From Dioscorea cayenensis subsp. rotundata (Eukaryota > Streptophyta > Magnoliopsida > Dioscoreales > Dioscoreaceae), in NCBI RefSeq assembly GCF_009730915.1, contig NC_052486.1:22287589-22351588 (forward strand): 64,000 nucleotides of DNA, read 5' to 3'. The notes beneath the pieces are model-generated. The model was not told the origin of the DNA. It worked only from the letters and a program-made list of their open reading frames with translations, and made no database searches. Positions 35,580 to 48,745 of the stretch are shown here, piece by piece. Position 1 is the stretch's first letter, and every line of letters starts with the position of its first letter. Both the position numbers and the translations under genes were made by a program.

Positions 35580-36774
35580 CTGTGAGTTCATAACCAAGTA
35601 TTTCTGATGACTGTATCATGTAATGCATATCCAAATATTATTTCTTTTGTCTTTTTGAGGATTTTCAAACTTCAAACTCACTGTTTAATTTGAGTTTCTA
35701 CTTTCTCCATTCATCATCATCATCATCATCATCATTGATATGTACTCTTTAACTTTTCCATTGAGAAGTACAGAGTTTGGAACTGCTGCAAATTGAGGTA
35801 GAATCAGGACACATTGAATTGTTGTTATTCCTAGACTCTCTGTTTTGTATGTCTTCTTCTACTCATACTGGTCACAAATTCTTTCCATTTTTTCCAAAAA
35901 TGCATTCATGATTCATCCATATGTTTTCATTACTGAATTTATCATTTTTAGCATATTCTTGTGGTTTTATTAAATTATGCAAGTATTTCATTTCATATGC
36001 TGATAAATAATGTTTTCATGAAATCTCAAGCATGTGTTCCTTTTGCTTCTTGTTATTCCATTCCAGTGTCACACACACACACACACACTGTCATTCATTG
36101 ATTGGTACGTAAGACTTCAGCAACCAATTTTCATATATTTTTAGTTTTGTCGGTGTGCTTCTTTCTCTCATAATGACACCTATCATTGTCACCAAGACTT
36201 AGCTTGTTTTTGCTGATTCATCATCCATCAAGAGGTACCTGCATGCCAGCAGGACTATATATATATATATATTCAATAGAAACTATCCTTTTTTTCTTTT
36301 ATTAAAAGAGATAAATTATTGCTTTATTAAATTAAAAAAACGGTTACACAATGACAGTTTAGGACACAAACCAAGAAAGTAGAACAAAACGGACAACCAA
36401 TTTACTAAGCTAATAAAACAGGACAGTTTTGACATTTCTTAATGAGAAAGGAATCGTGTGTTAGTCTACTGATAATTACCGTGTTTGTAATTAAAAGATG
36501 TCTTGAGTTTGAGTTTATCAGATTATAATTCACTTTTCTGGATTTTCTATTGGGGTTTTGTATGAGGAATATTTCTCGGTCTTCTACAAGGTTATATGGC
36601 GGGGAGTTTATATTCTTAGGAGGTCAGTCAAATCACTGTGATTTTTATCTGTTTATTTTGTTGTTTGTCAATTATATAAAAAAAATATATGAGATACATA
36701 AATAAATATTTGATTAAAAAAATGGTATCATCGAGCAAAGAGTTACATAAATTCAAATTTAGGTATAACAATAA

Positions 36775-36807
<33 letters not shown>

Positions 36808-38085
36808 AAGTTAATTGGATTGGGTAGATAACTTGGAATAACTCCATCATGTCTTTTCTAATCTTTTTACAATTTTTAAATATCTCCCAAAGATGTAGAA
36901 AAAAAAACAGAAAACGGAACTTTCTTTTTTCCCAACTTTATCGAAAAACGCATTTCGTTTTCCTTTTCTATTTTTTTGGTTTTCTTTTTTCCATCTTTGC
37001 CCACTGCTTTGGTGCTCTTCCAAGGGAACCAAATGCTCTCTGGAATAAAGTGTGATTCCTCTCAGTCTCAGCTCTCTTTTCTTTTTCTCTTCAAAGTCTA
37101 ATTTATTTACACTTTTGAAAATGAGAAGAGATTACCAAAAACAGAGAAATTAAAAAACAAGGGACCAAATAATAATAATAATAATAATAATAATAACTTT
37201 AAGAGAAAAAAAAAGGAGCACGTGGGTTGTTGGTTCCATCCAAATGTTTCCATTGAATTTTTATCCCACTTTTCCTCATCTTCCATTCAGACAGTTTGAG
37301 TTATATAATTTATTGTTTAATTTATAGAATTTTAAACATAATTATAAATTGTTTCCACTTTTCAGATGTGTAATGTAAACTATTGACCTGTGTGAAGACT
37401 GGTTTATCATATGTAATCCATCAACTCGCCAAAATTATTTTGATCCATTTAACCAGTCTTAATTAACATGAAATAAACCTATAGATAATAGAATTTTCAG
37501 TTAATTCTTCTCCTGCAATGTTTTCCATTTTACAAAGTAATTATTAAAAATTTAAAATTAACATTTAATAAAAATATATTTAAATGACTTAATTTATATA
37601 TATATATATATATTACATGGATCATCATTTTCTTTTTTTCAAAAATAACAAAAGCCAATCCATGAAAAAATTGTTAAAAAACAATCATGTAAGATGGTGC
37701 ACCAGTTATAATGGTTTATTGATCATTTAAGAATTTATTAACTAAATCAGATATCACATGGAGCGATGGAATTCTTGCCATACATGCTTTATAAGATTTT
37801 CATTAACTAAATCGAGCTAATAAATTACTCCGGCTATGTAATCCGTGAAGGAATAGATACAATATTCTCCACATGAGACTCACTGAACCTATTTGAAACA
37901 ATATAATATACAACAAATACATGTAGTTCGAAATATTATGAATAGTATTATTACCGTGCCATGGAGAATCTATATACAATACCACAATAATACTCTATAG
38001 TAGGTTTTGACCTTAGGCTTTTGCTCACTTCATTCTCATTATCATTAGGCTAATCAATGATTGTCGATGGACCATGGTGGTCATC

Positions 38086-38119
<34 letters not shown>

Positions 38120-39550
38120 TTTGTATTTTATTTAATTAGAAAAAAAGTTTGTGCTTATCTTTTACATTTAAGAAAATAGGGTATTTTGAAAAGTTAGAAA
38201 TTTAGGAAAAACAAAAGAAACATGTCTCCTTTTTTGAACAAATAAAAAAAAGACCTACTTTTCTCAAGCCTTTGATAATGAAAGGAGTTTTTTTTTTAAT
38301 GTTTTCTCTAAGAACGTTAGATGGGAACCGTGCGTGCATCTCACGTGCTCAAAAGTGATTTCCAAAATCCAACTTTTTTAAGCAAGTATCTACCACTAAT
38401 CCCATTTTAATAAAACACTAACCCCATCTTCATCCACCGTCCATCCCACTTAATCTAATCAACAAATCAACGGCTCTGATGAAACCGGTGATAGTTTTGA
38501 GTCAGGTGCAAGATGGTTTCAGCTTTTTGAGGCTATAATTCTATAAAGCGTGCGTTTCTCCATCAACTTACAACTCACACTCACTAGAAACCAAACTCAA
38601 TGACCACCGTTAGATCAAATGGGTGATAAGAGTGAGTGAAATCCAAGCGTGGACATTTGAGAAGGTTTATTTTTATTTTTATTTTTTTAAAATATTTTTT
38701 TAAATACAAATCCATTAAAATATTTTGGTTCGGCTCTTATAAATTGAAAATAAAGATACTTTTAAAAAAAAAAGATAGATAGAGTTTTATGTATTTATAT
38801 AATAAGTAATGTGAATATTATTTTAAAAATAAAAACAAAATATGCGGTTTGAGATTTTTAATGAAAATGAGAAATTATTTTCTTAAATATAAGATAAAAT
38901 TAAACTAAAACAAGAAAACCAAAATCAATGCAAGAATAGACCAATGGTAATATAGAGCTTTTAAGAAAGAAGGGAATAAATAAACCTTTATCATTAATTT
39001 TTTTTTTTATTAAAATGATGACATTCTTATATATTATTTTCTAATGTGAAAATATGGCATGTTTTTGACGGGTATACACAAAAAAAAATTTAGTTCTATA
39101 ACAAATATATTATTTAGTTTTCAATTTTATTTTCATATAATGTTAATAGTATACACGCACAAGGGATATAATGTTAATAGGTTATATGGTCATTGGTTCA
39201 TTGCGAATTATTCCTAAATTTTTAATATTAATGTCATAAATTAAAAAAAAAACTCCTGAATAAAGACAGGGAACGGAGCATGTTATCCACACTTTCTCCA
39301 GCCTGAAATTAAATTATCTAAAGTTAATTTAATATATATATTTTTATTAAAATAAAAAAAAGCTAAATAACTATCGTGTCTAGAGTTTCCAAGTTTCTAA
39401 CAAAAACTAACTACAACAACCCAAATTATATAAAAAAAACCAATAAAATCTCCACCGTCCAATCTCCCTCAACTTTACATCTCAATAAATCAACGGTCAG
39501 AATCAAAAGGTACAAACCTGTAAGTGAGGTGGAAGCGTGGGCAAATAATA
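35580..39550. other. Intergenic DNA between LCMT1 and the DUF632 gene
   Basis: The first few hundred bases are probably LCMT1 3' UTR. The rest holds simple repeats and no recognised exon: a (CA)n run near 36070-36088, (ATT)n at 36775-36806, (AAT)n at 37170-37196, and (TA)n at about 37594-37613 and 38085-38110. A patch at 38330-38640 is less AT-rich and contains CACGTG at about 38342. Confidence 0.55.
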
Positions 39551-39554
39551 TTAT

Positions 39555-39650
39555 TTTCATTTTCATTTTTCATTTTTCATTTTCCATTTTTCAATTTTCA
39601 ATTTTCAATTTTCAATTTTCAATTTCATTTTCATTTTTCGTTTTCATTCC
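39555..39650 (+). repeat. CATTTTT/CAATTTT pyrimidine-rich tandem tract in the DUF632 promoter
   Basis: About 90 bases made of short units CATTTT, CATTTTT and CAATTTT lie immediately before the probable TATA box (TTTATAAG at 39663-39670), less than 70 bases from the start codon. Such tracts occur in plant core promoters and 5' UTRs; a regulatory role here is inference. Confidence 0.7.
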
Positions 39651-39716
39651 AAAAGTTGGAGCTTTATAAGGACGAAGAGCTTCGCTTCGGTGAGTGATCG
39701 GGAGCTTCGAGCCGCC

Positions 39717-42700
39717 ATGGGCTGCGCCGCCTCCAGGCTCCAGAACGAGGACGCCGTTCGCCGCTGCAAGGACCGCCGCCGCCTCATCAAGGACGCCGTC
39801 GCCGCCCGCCACCACCTCGCCGCCGCGCATTCCGACTATCTCCGCTCCCTTCGTCACACTGGCTCCTCCCTCACCCGCTTCGCCTCCGGCGAACCTCTCC
39901 CCGTCGCCTCCCACACTCCCCATGTTCTCCTCCCTCCGATAACTTCATCCCCTTCATCCACTGCTGCTCCTTCATCTCTACCCCCACCGCCACCAACTCC
40001 ACCTCCTCCTCCGGTGGCACCATCGCCGACGATCGCTAGCTCGAAGCTCCCGCATATTCTCTCGGAGAGTAGCCCTGGATCTACTCCTCGGAAGCCTTTA
40101 TCGGCGCGGTTTGCCTCTCGTTTTCCCCCTTTCCCTAACTCCAGCTACGCCACTACGCCATCACAGGCCTCGTCGGTTTGGGACTGGGACAATCTCTACC
40201 CCCCTTCCCCTCCCGACTCTGAATTCTTCGATCGCCGCAATCGCGAGCGGGAAGAGCGTGAGCGCGAGGAACGCAAGCAGCGACATCGGGATCAAGAGCT
40301 GGAGAATGACGGCCATCATCTTCCCCGCGATGATGAGGACGATGACGAGAAGGAGGGCAGGGAGGAGGTCCATTGCAGTGAGTGGGGCGAGAACTACGCC
40401 AGCAGCGAGTGCTCGTCGTCCGGATCGGAAGAAGATGAGGATCGAGAGTCGAGATCAGAGGGGATTGGGGTGGCGAGATCAGAGTACGGGGGGTCATCGA
40501 GAGTGGCGCCGTCGGAGTTCGGATCTATGTCGGCGGGGAAGCTCGGCGTCGGAGTGAGATCGGAGGGTGGGGGTTCTTCATCATCGGTTGTGGAGACGAG
40601 GATCGCGATGCGCCACCAGAACCTGGCGGAGATCGCGGCGGCGCTAGATGAGTACTTCGGTAAGGCCGCCGATGCCGGCGTCGCCGTCTCCGGCCTCCTC
40701 GAGACCGGACGGGAACAGCTCGATAGCTCATTCCGGCAGCTCAAGAGTAAGCAAACCGCGCCAGGGCATTGTCGTAATTTTAGTTCAAGTTTTCGTTTTT
40801 TTCCCCCAAAAAATTGAACCTTTTTTTTTTCTCTTGGTTTTTGGGAAAATATAGAGACAGTGTATCACTCGAACAGCGTTTTTAGCGCGCTGTCGTCGAG
40901 TTGGAGTTCGAGGCCGCCGCTGGCGATCAAGTACCGGCTCGACACCGGCGCGCTCGTGGAGTCGGGAGGAGGGAAGAGCCATGGGTCGACGTTGGAGCGG
41001 CTCTTGGCTTGGGAGAAGAAGCTCTACGGGGAGGTTAAGGTGATCATCATTCCAAAATTTCATCTTTTTCTCTTTTTTTTTTGTTTGATTTTTTTTTTTC
41101 GCATTAGAGAAATGGAAATGGGCTTGCTTTTTAAATGTAATTACTGGTATGCCACCAACAATGTCGCGTGTGTTTGCAGCTATTGGCATATTGGTATCCA
41201 ATGAGATAGATGCCATTCCAGCTGTGGAGGGGATACATGGTTGGCAGAGAAAGTTCATCTTTTTACGTATGAAATGCCTGAAATGCCCCTGCTGTTTTAA
41301 GCCTGAGATCCTCTATTTTTTTTTCGGTTAATTGCTTTTTTAGTATCACCAAATCGAATAGGTGGGTAGAGCATATCGTTGAATCAAGAATTATTGTCAT
41401 TTTCTGTTTAGAGACAGCTAAATGTAGTTTCTATATTCCATAGGATTGTCATTTGCTGTGTTTGTTTAAAATATTGTTAATCTGTTGGCTTTGTTATTTA
41501 TTGAGTGAATTAGGTGAGTTATAGTGAACAGGTTCCCCATTATTTTAGTTGAGGGAATCTGTTGCATTGCTTGAGCTTTTTCAGGAGTGGAGAATCTCTT
41601 TTTTTTCTTTCTTTTGGACCAGTGTATGTTACACCAAGTCCATGATCTTGAAACTAATCCAATGAGCACATAAAGCCATATTTGTTGCAGGTCAAGTTTT
41701 ATTTTTAGTCATATCTGTTGAAGAAAGTGGTTTATATTTGGTGGGAATTGTGAAAAGGTAGTGCTAAATCTTAGTTGGTAAGAAGGAACTTAGAAATAAC
41801 TAATTAGAACTTCTCCACCTTATTTTGTTAAACACTGAAGACTGTCTGATCCGATGCCCTTATTTGGTATTGTATGATGTAGTGATCATTGATTTGTATG
41901 AAAGAGCTTCGCATTTAATTGCACCAAAGTTCAAGGATGGTTGGAAACCACTGGTGCATGACACGCTAGCACTGACCAGGTTCTCAGAAGGCCCAAGTAT
42001 TAAATTAGGTGCACACTTGATTGACTGTCAAGTGGTGATACAGTGGAGATTCCTTGTGCTGTTCTATGGCTTTGTTTTACTAGCAGAAGAATAGCTTGAA
42101 TTATTTAGTGCAAATATCATTACTGTCCCATAGTGTAGAGTCCAGGTGGCATTGATGCTTAATGTGTGGTTTATGATTTTAGGCGAGAGAGGGTGTAAAG
42201 ATTGAGCATGAAAAGAAGCTGTCTTCCTTGCAAAGCCAGGAATATAAAGGAAAGGATGATACAAAGCTTGACAAGACAAAGACAACAATAAAAAGACTGC
42301 AGTCACTCATCCTAGTCACATCCGAGGCTGTTACAACCACGTCATCTGCAATTACTAAAGTTCGAGATGAAGAGCTTGCACCCCAATTGGTTGAGATTTG
42401 CTATGGGTATTTATCTTGTGTTGTTGTTACAACTCTTTAATTTACCTTCTTAGACTGCTAAGAACATTTGAAACACATTTTTGTTTAACTTGCAGCCTTC
42501 TGAACATGTGGAGATCCATGAACCAGTTTCATGAGATCCAGAACAGCATTGTCCAGCAAGTCCGGGGCCTTATTGACCGTCCCTCTGCCAGTGGTTCAAC
42601 TTCTGACCTTCATCGGTTGGCAACCAAAGAACTCGAATCTGCGGTCTCTGCCTGGCACTCAAGTTTCAACCGCCTCATAAGGCACCAGCGCGAGTACATT

Positions 42701-43297
42701 CATGCTCTCTACGATTGGCTCAAGCTCACCCTCATTGATGTCAACAATGACAACCCCCAGAAAGATGCTTCCTCTGCAGTAGCCCGGGAGCTCTCCACTT
42801 TCTGTGATGAGTGGAAGCAAGCTCTTGACCGCCTCCCTGACACTGTGGCCTCCGAAGCTATCAAGAGTTTCATCAATGTTGTTCATGTGATATATACCAA
42901 GCAGACCGAGGAATTGAAAATCAAGAAACGAGTTGAGACCTATTCAAAAGAGTTCGACAAGAAGTCCACTTCACTAAGAAGTATTGAGAAGAAATACTAC
43001 CAGTCTTCAACTGTCGGTCTTGGTCTCCCAGACGGAAGCCACATCAACAATGCCAATGGCCATGTGTTTGACACTCGGGACCCCTTGGCTGAGAAAAAAT
43101 TAGAGATTGCAACCTGTCGAAGAAAGGTTGAAGATGAAATAACAAGACACACCAAGGCAGTAGAAGTCACCCGTTCAATGACACTCAACAACATTCAAAC
43201 AGGATTGCCTGGTGTATTCCAAGCGATGACCGGATTCTCAAGCTTGTTCACCGAGGCCCTCCAAGGTGTGTGCCAGAGAGCTGGCTCTCCCAATTAA
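39717..43297 (+). CDS. DUF630/DUF632 protein (NRG2/REL2-like), four exons
   Basis: Exons are 39717-40746, 40855-41039, 42183-42406 and 42496-43297, all GT-AG and in frame, for 746 residues. The start M-G-C-A-A-S-R-L is the DUF630 N-terminus and an N-myristoylation motif. It is followed by a Pro-rich stretch (about residues 75-120), a highly charged acidic/basic stretch (about 170-245), and the DUF632 domain from about 300 to the end. DUF632 landmarks are [30 protein letters not shown] and Y-D-W-L-K-L-T-L. Plant relatives include Arabidopsis NRG2 (nitrate signalling) and rice REL2 (leaf rolling); which of these it matches is not decidable here. Myristoylation would favour the plasma membrane. 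The first exon is far more GC-rich than the others. Confidence 0.93.
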
Positions 43298-43936
43298 GCT
43301 TGCTACTCTCATATCTTCTTTTTGGTTACACTTAAAAATCTTATGATTTCTTCGAAGCAAAATAGGAGTATATATATTATAACATCTATATATATTTATA
43401 TATATATTTAAGTATAATCAGAAAGAAGAAATTCCTCATCTTTTTGGTTTAAGTATGATTATCATTCTATGTAGATATTTGTAGCAGTTTTGCTCCAACT
43501 TTTACTTCCTTCTATGTACAGTAAGAATTGCTGGATTTTTGCTGGAAAAAAAGAAAGTTGGCTGGTTGATTGGTTTGTATTAAATAAACTTCAGCTACTT
43601 CACAAATAGATGCAATCTTTCTCTCATCTATCTTTATTTTTGTTTTTTTAATTAATTTTTTTATTATTTTGACGATGAAAGTGAAATTCATGTGGTTCTA
43701 ATTTGTCCTGCTTTTGCAATTGGATTGTAATGTTGGATGTGTTGTGGTCCCTGTTTTTTTGTCTTTTTGGATGTATCTGAAAATGAATGAGATTTCAGAA
43801 TGTGTTTGTCAGATAGTCTTCAGTTTTGTTTTACAGTGTAGCTGTCTTTCTATCTAGTCTCACCTAAACATGAACAATATATAGATTTCATGCTAAATTT
43901 CTTTTGTGCCTTTGATTCTTCAGTTCTGTTAGTCAT

Positions 43937-44153
43937 GTCTGCCTATTTATTTTTACCCATTCTTGTTTCCAATAATTTATTTTTTTTATCATCATTTATC
44001 AATGTTGGATTCTGCCTATTTATTTTTACCCATTCTTGTTTTCAATAATTCATTTTTATAATCATTTTATCAATGTTGGATTCTGCCTATTTATTTTTAC
44101 CAATTCTTGTTTCTAATAATTCAATTTTTATCATCATTTATCAATTGTTGGAT
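43937..44153. repeat. Three-copy tandem repeat, unit about 72 bp
   Basis: The block CTGCCTATTTATTTTTACC starts at 43939, 44012 and 44083, giving periods of 73 and 71. Each copy continues to TTATCAATGTTGGAT or a close variant. Confidence 0.85.
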
Positions 44154-44995
44154 TATGTATATATAAGTATATAGCCTGAGAATTTTTTTTTAAAAAAAAA
44201 TCATAAATAATGTTATCATATTTGTTAAAATGGAGGATTTAGTGTGAGAACTAAAATTGGAAGCATTTGAAGCTCAGATTAATAAATAAAATGTTAATAT
44301 TGTCCAATAAATTGTATTGGTGGATCAAGAAAGGTAAAGACCTGCACAGATCTTAACGGAGCAAGTCAGGTAAAGTCTGTGCATATGCAAGCACTAAAAC
44401 TATTTACACATAATCACTATTTGTATTTTCAGAAACTTGCTTTCACCGTCTTTCAAATTTCACTTGTAATAAATTTTAATGGGATGTGACTATTAATAAA
44501 CCACTTATTTTTTTCTAACAGTGTAGCTGCTAATCTTAGTAAAAAAAAACAAAAATTATAATGGTGGATTTATTAAATATTAATGGGGAAGATACGAATC
44601 ATCCAAAATATGAGACATAGAACGTATAGCACAAAAGAAAGCAATAAAAAGAAGATATTTTTCATAAAAAAAAATTTAAAAAAACAGTTGGAGGTTGGAA
44701 CATCTCAATGTTTTTATCTCTTTTCTTTTGTTTTATTTAACTAGTTGGCTATTTTTCCATGTGTTTTTGTTTGTTTTGGTTCTCTTGGATCTGGTGAACT
44801 TGCTCCATTTATTTACTTTTTATGTGTAGCTAGTGTTAGGAATGCCCCTTTTGTTTTTACACTAGGAGAAGCACCTCATTCTTTTTTCCTTTTTTTTAAT
44901 CCTTTATATCATGTTAGGAAGTAAGTGTTTTTTTTTTAAATTGTTTTTTAAATAAAAGTGAAAAAAAATGAAGATAGTTATTAGCTGCTAATGAT

Positions 44996-45098
44996 TTTTT
45001 AATCTATTAGAATAGAGTTTCATATGTAAAATGTTTGTGTTTTTATTTTTTAATCTATTGGAATAGAGTTTCTATATGTAAAGTGTTTGTGTTTTTAC
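44996..45098. repeat. Two-copy tandem repeat, unit about 50 bp
   Basis: Each copy contains TTTTTTAATCTATT, GGAATAGAGTTT or AGAATAGAGTTT, and TGTTTGTGTTTTTA. Confidence 0.8.
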
Positions 45099-45300
45099 TG
45101 AAGAAGCATGTTTGAATTTCATCTCATGCAGAGTGAGATCACAGGTGTATTAAGATATTAACGTCACTTTTGTGCACACTCTGACATGGTTTGCCTATAT
45201 TTCATTATTAAAAAAAAAACCATAAATCCTAGGTTAAACTCATTTAAAGTTTTTATTTAATTTTTTTAATAATTATTAAGTGAAAAATTACGCTACAAAA

Positions 45301-45384
45301 ACAAATATATGAAAGTAATTAAGAAATGCACATATAAATGAAAAAACAAATATATGAAAGTAATTAAGAAATGCACATATAAAA
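45301..45384. repeat. Two-copy tandem repeat, 45-bp unit
   Basis: ACAAATATATGAAAGTAATT starts at 45301 and again at 45346. Both copies end ATGCACATATAAA. Confidence 0.85.
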
Positions 45385-46224
45385 GATAAAACTTATATGA
45401 TAATTAAAACATGCACGAGCTAATCAAGTCAGAATAAAATTTTTATGAATTAATAAAAATTAAATTTTTATATTTTTCCAAATTTATTTATAAGTGTATT
45501 ACTAGTAAAATAAATGGCAGCTATTTGATTATAAAAAAAAATACACATTCGGTAAATTTAAATGTATAAAATTTAATAGATAAAGTTGAAACTACAAAAA
45601 AAAAAAATTGTGACAAAATGTGAGCAAGTTATTTGATTTATGAAATATTTTATTTACAATTTTTTTTTAATAAAGAAAAAGTAGAAGTTTGATGATAGGG
45701 ATACGTATGACTAGTGATGGAAGGTGAGTAACTATTGAGGATCAAATCACATTAATTATTATTATTTTTTTATTTATTGTGATAAAAACACTGTTTGTTC
45801 ATCATCAAATATCATGGAAAAAGACATATAGAACACTTCTCTCATTGTCAATCCAATCTGTTTTAATTGCATTCCACCTTGCATGCTCCCCCCACCTTTT
45901 GATTCATTTATCATTGTCCAAACACATATTCGAGAGAGACTATTATTTATATACAGTGTAAAATTATTGTAAATTTTTATATTTTTTCAATATTGTTTAT
46001 AAATAAATCGTAAATGTTGAATACTAATCCAATGATTACTGGAAACATCCCCATATTAAAGGTGTCGACAGATAATGGGTTCTCATATATATATATATTA
46101 TGCACAATATGCAACATCATTAAAAAAAAAAAAGAGCTAATTATTTTCAAATTAATTTGATATTATATGAAATTAAAAAAATATAATTATTACTTGATAA
46201 ATTTTAAAATTTTAACCTACTAAC

Positions 46225-46392
46225 TAATTATTAGTGTGACGGTTAAGACATTTTGTTCTCATATCTAGGAGTCGCATGTTTAAATTTCATTCAATGTATG
46301 GTGAACAAAGATCCCTCATGCACCGATGGTGAGAGATCCCATGTGCTGTTGTGCACAAGTTTATCTTGCATGTCACATTTGTAAAAAAACAA
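46225..46392 (+). mobile_element. tRNA-derived SINE-like element
   Basis: TTAGTGTGACGGTTAAGAC resembles box A. GGAGTCGCATGTTTAAATTTC resembles a mutated box B about 30 bases later. The 3' part shares TGTGCACA and a terminal A-run with the fragment near 45100-45215. Confidence 0.45.
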
Positions 46393-46522
46393 ATCCACTA
46401 ATAAATCTAATATTATGTTAAAAAGCACTTCATCCTATCTAAAAACCCAAAGATATATAAAATGAATAAGTAAATTGCATTTAATTCAGATTAAAGTAAA
46501 TATTTTATTTTTCCATTCTAAG

Positions 46523-46908
46523 TAGGGATGACAATGAAACGGGGTGGGGCAGGGCGGGGCATGCCTCTACCATCCCCACCCCTCATGGTAATAAGCGGGG
46601 CACCGGCCGAGGCGGGGCACTATTCTCGTCCCGTTTTTTGTTTTTCGTTAATCTCCCGCCTTGCTTATAGTTATAAATAAGTATTTAAAATTCTTAAAAA
46701 TATTTATAAAATAGATTTATTTTATAAAACATATATTTTTAAAGACAACTCATAAGAAATTTATTAAAAATTTTTAAAAAAATTCATTTACCCTATACAT
46801 TATATAATATTTATAATAAATTAAATTATTATCGGGACGGGGCAAGCAAATACCAAACCCGCCCCGCCCCGCTCAAAATTCGGGGCGGATCGGGTTTTGC
46901 CATCCCTA
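46523..46908. mobile_element. hAT-type non-autonomous element with perfect 8-bp target-site duplication
   Basis: The left end TAGGGATGACAATG and the right end TTTTGCCATCCCTA are inverted repeats. The element is 386 bp and flanked by ATTCTAAG on both sides (46515-46522 and 46909-46916). An 8-bp duplication is the hAT signature. GC-rich tips (runs of GGGGCGGGG type) enclose an AT-rich core; nothing is encoded. Confidence 0.88.
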
Positions 46909-47399
46909 ATTCTAAGATAATTCCTCCAGTTGCATTTCTCTCCAAAATCCAAATAAATTTATTGTGCCTCATAAAAAATAAACCATTATAATTTTTTAAA
47001 AATATTTTATTATAGTGAGATTTTTTTTCTTCATATTTTCACTTCATTAAAGTAAAAATACAAACTGACTAATAAATTAACTATTTATATAAAAAGATAA
47101 ACAGTGATTAACAATTTTAATCAAAAAGTTCATCCAAAGGTGGATCTTAAAGAACACCCTCCATTCTCAAATTCCTCCATAAAAATACAAATTTTTCCTA
47201 CTTTTTCAAATATATATAAAAAGAAGAAGCATAAATAAAAGCTGGCTATTGAATTATTACTTACGTATACATATATATATATATATATATAATGAATGGG
47301 TTTTGAGAGAAAGCTAAAAGAGTGGAAATAATGTGATCATTCATGGCCTACTATTAAAAAGCTATTTAAAGATTAGATAGATCTATATTTGTCCATATA

Positions 47400-48745
47400 T
47401 ATATATATATCTTAAAAATTAAGTGAGGTGCAGTTTATTCCGAGTCACAAGCATGTTCTATGCCTTTATCCTTCATAAATTCACCAATAGTTAGGAATTT
47501 TTATTGATATTATTAAAGTTTTGTGTCATAATATCCACTTTTAGCATGCCTTGCTATCAATAAAAAGTAATTAAATTTAGAGAATTTGTTGTCAATATCT
47601 AATTGTTTCATTGTTATAATTACAAATTTCATAAATATTTAACTTACTTTTAAAATTTCTCATCGATTAAAAATTATATATTTAATATGACAATAATAGA
47701 GAATAATACAATTAAATAGAATGATAAAGTTAAATTTTAAAATTAACCTTTAAATTAAGTATGTGGGCAATTAATTTTGGATATGAAAAATTTATAGAAA
47801 TGGACAATTGTAATGGAAGGAGAGTAATATACGAGAAGTGTTGATAGTTATACATAATTAAAAACTAAATACAAAAGTCAAATAAAAATCTTTTTATTTT
47901 TATTAATTTAATATTATTTGTTTTTGTAAATTAATATCAACATACTGGAGTTGCTGACTTGGAAGCAATATGGTATAAAATATGTGAAAATTTTATATTG
48001 TTTCACATGAAAAAAAGAAAAAGAAAAAGAAAAATAGTTCCAACCAAGCCATAATCTAACAAAGACCAATCTATTTGAGCCCCAAACCATCTGCCCAAAA
48101 GTGAACAGGCCCAGTTCATGACAAGCCCATGAGTATTGGCCTATTTTTAATGTTGGATTTTTTTTCCCTTCCATAAAACTTTTACAATTTCATACTATTT
48201 TGGATATTTCGAGATTAGTATAAATTTAGTAGGGAAAATATACATATTTTTTTTAAAATAAAAAACATATATTATCATTATTGCTTGATTTATAGTTTTT
48301 TTCTAAAAAAAATGAGAGAAAACTATAGACCCATAAAAATCATATATGTATATATCTTATAAAGTGTTTTTATTTATTTATAGAACTTTGTAGTTAAAAG
48401 TCAAGTTAATAATTTTATTATAAATGCATATTTAAATTTATTTAATACATTTTTATTTCCCAATTTATTGTAAATGATATTTTAGTTTTTATTAATTTTT
48501 TTGAAAGAAAGATCAAATTAAAATAATTTTTGGGAAATATTCAAACATAGAATATATATTGAATCCCTCTCTTATCCTTCTAATTGATTTATGGTCTACG
48601 TGAAAACTCAATACTTCAGTAAAAAAAATAGGAACATCAAGCAATTTTGCAATATTAGTTCGATTAATTAAAAATTAAATGAAATTTAAGCACGCATAAT
48701 TAAATTAATATTTATATAATTAGTTGATATAAAATAGGAATATAT
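47400..48745. repeat. Segmental duplication, copy A (3' flank of LRK10-like gene A)
   Basis: Blocks of this segment match 54860-56180 in the same order and orientation: a TAGGAATTTTTATTGATATTA block, the AGGCCCAGTT block, the AAAACATATATTATCATT block, the CATAAAAATCATAT block, and an AATTAAAT(T/G)AATATTTATATAAT block near the end. In copy B the matched region leads into the 3' end of a receptor-kinase pseudogene. Here it stops at about 48745, where copia sequence begins. Confidence 0.7.

Larger units (their letters stand above)
43298..46514. other. 3' flank of DUF632 gene and AT-rich intergenic DNA
   Basis: The 3' UTR probably extends to about 43.6 kb. Beyond it I see no gene. Three short tandem arrays and SINE-like fragments are listed separately. 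A further SINE-like 3' end is possible at about 45100-45215, with GCATGTTTGAATTTCATC and a terminal A-run. Confidence 0.55.

Noticed and set aside
36440..36640. Possible SINE near 36.5 kb
   Set aside because: Weak box-like words but no convincing box B, tail or target duplication.
40111..40744. Several open frames of 68-148 residues overlapping the DUF632 first exon on both strands
   Set aside because: They are shadow frames of a GC-rich coding exon. The frame with the DUF630 start and correct splice phase is the real one.
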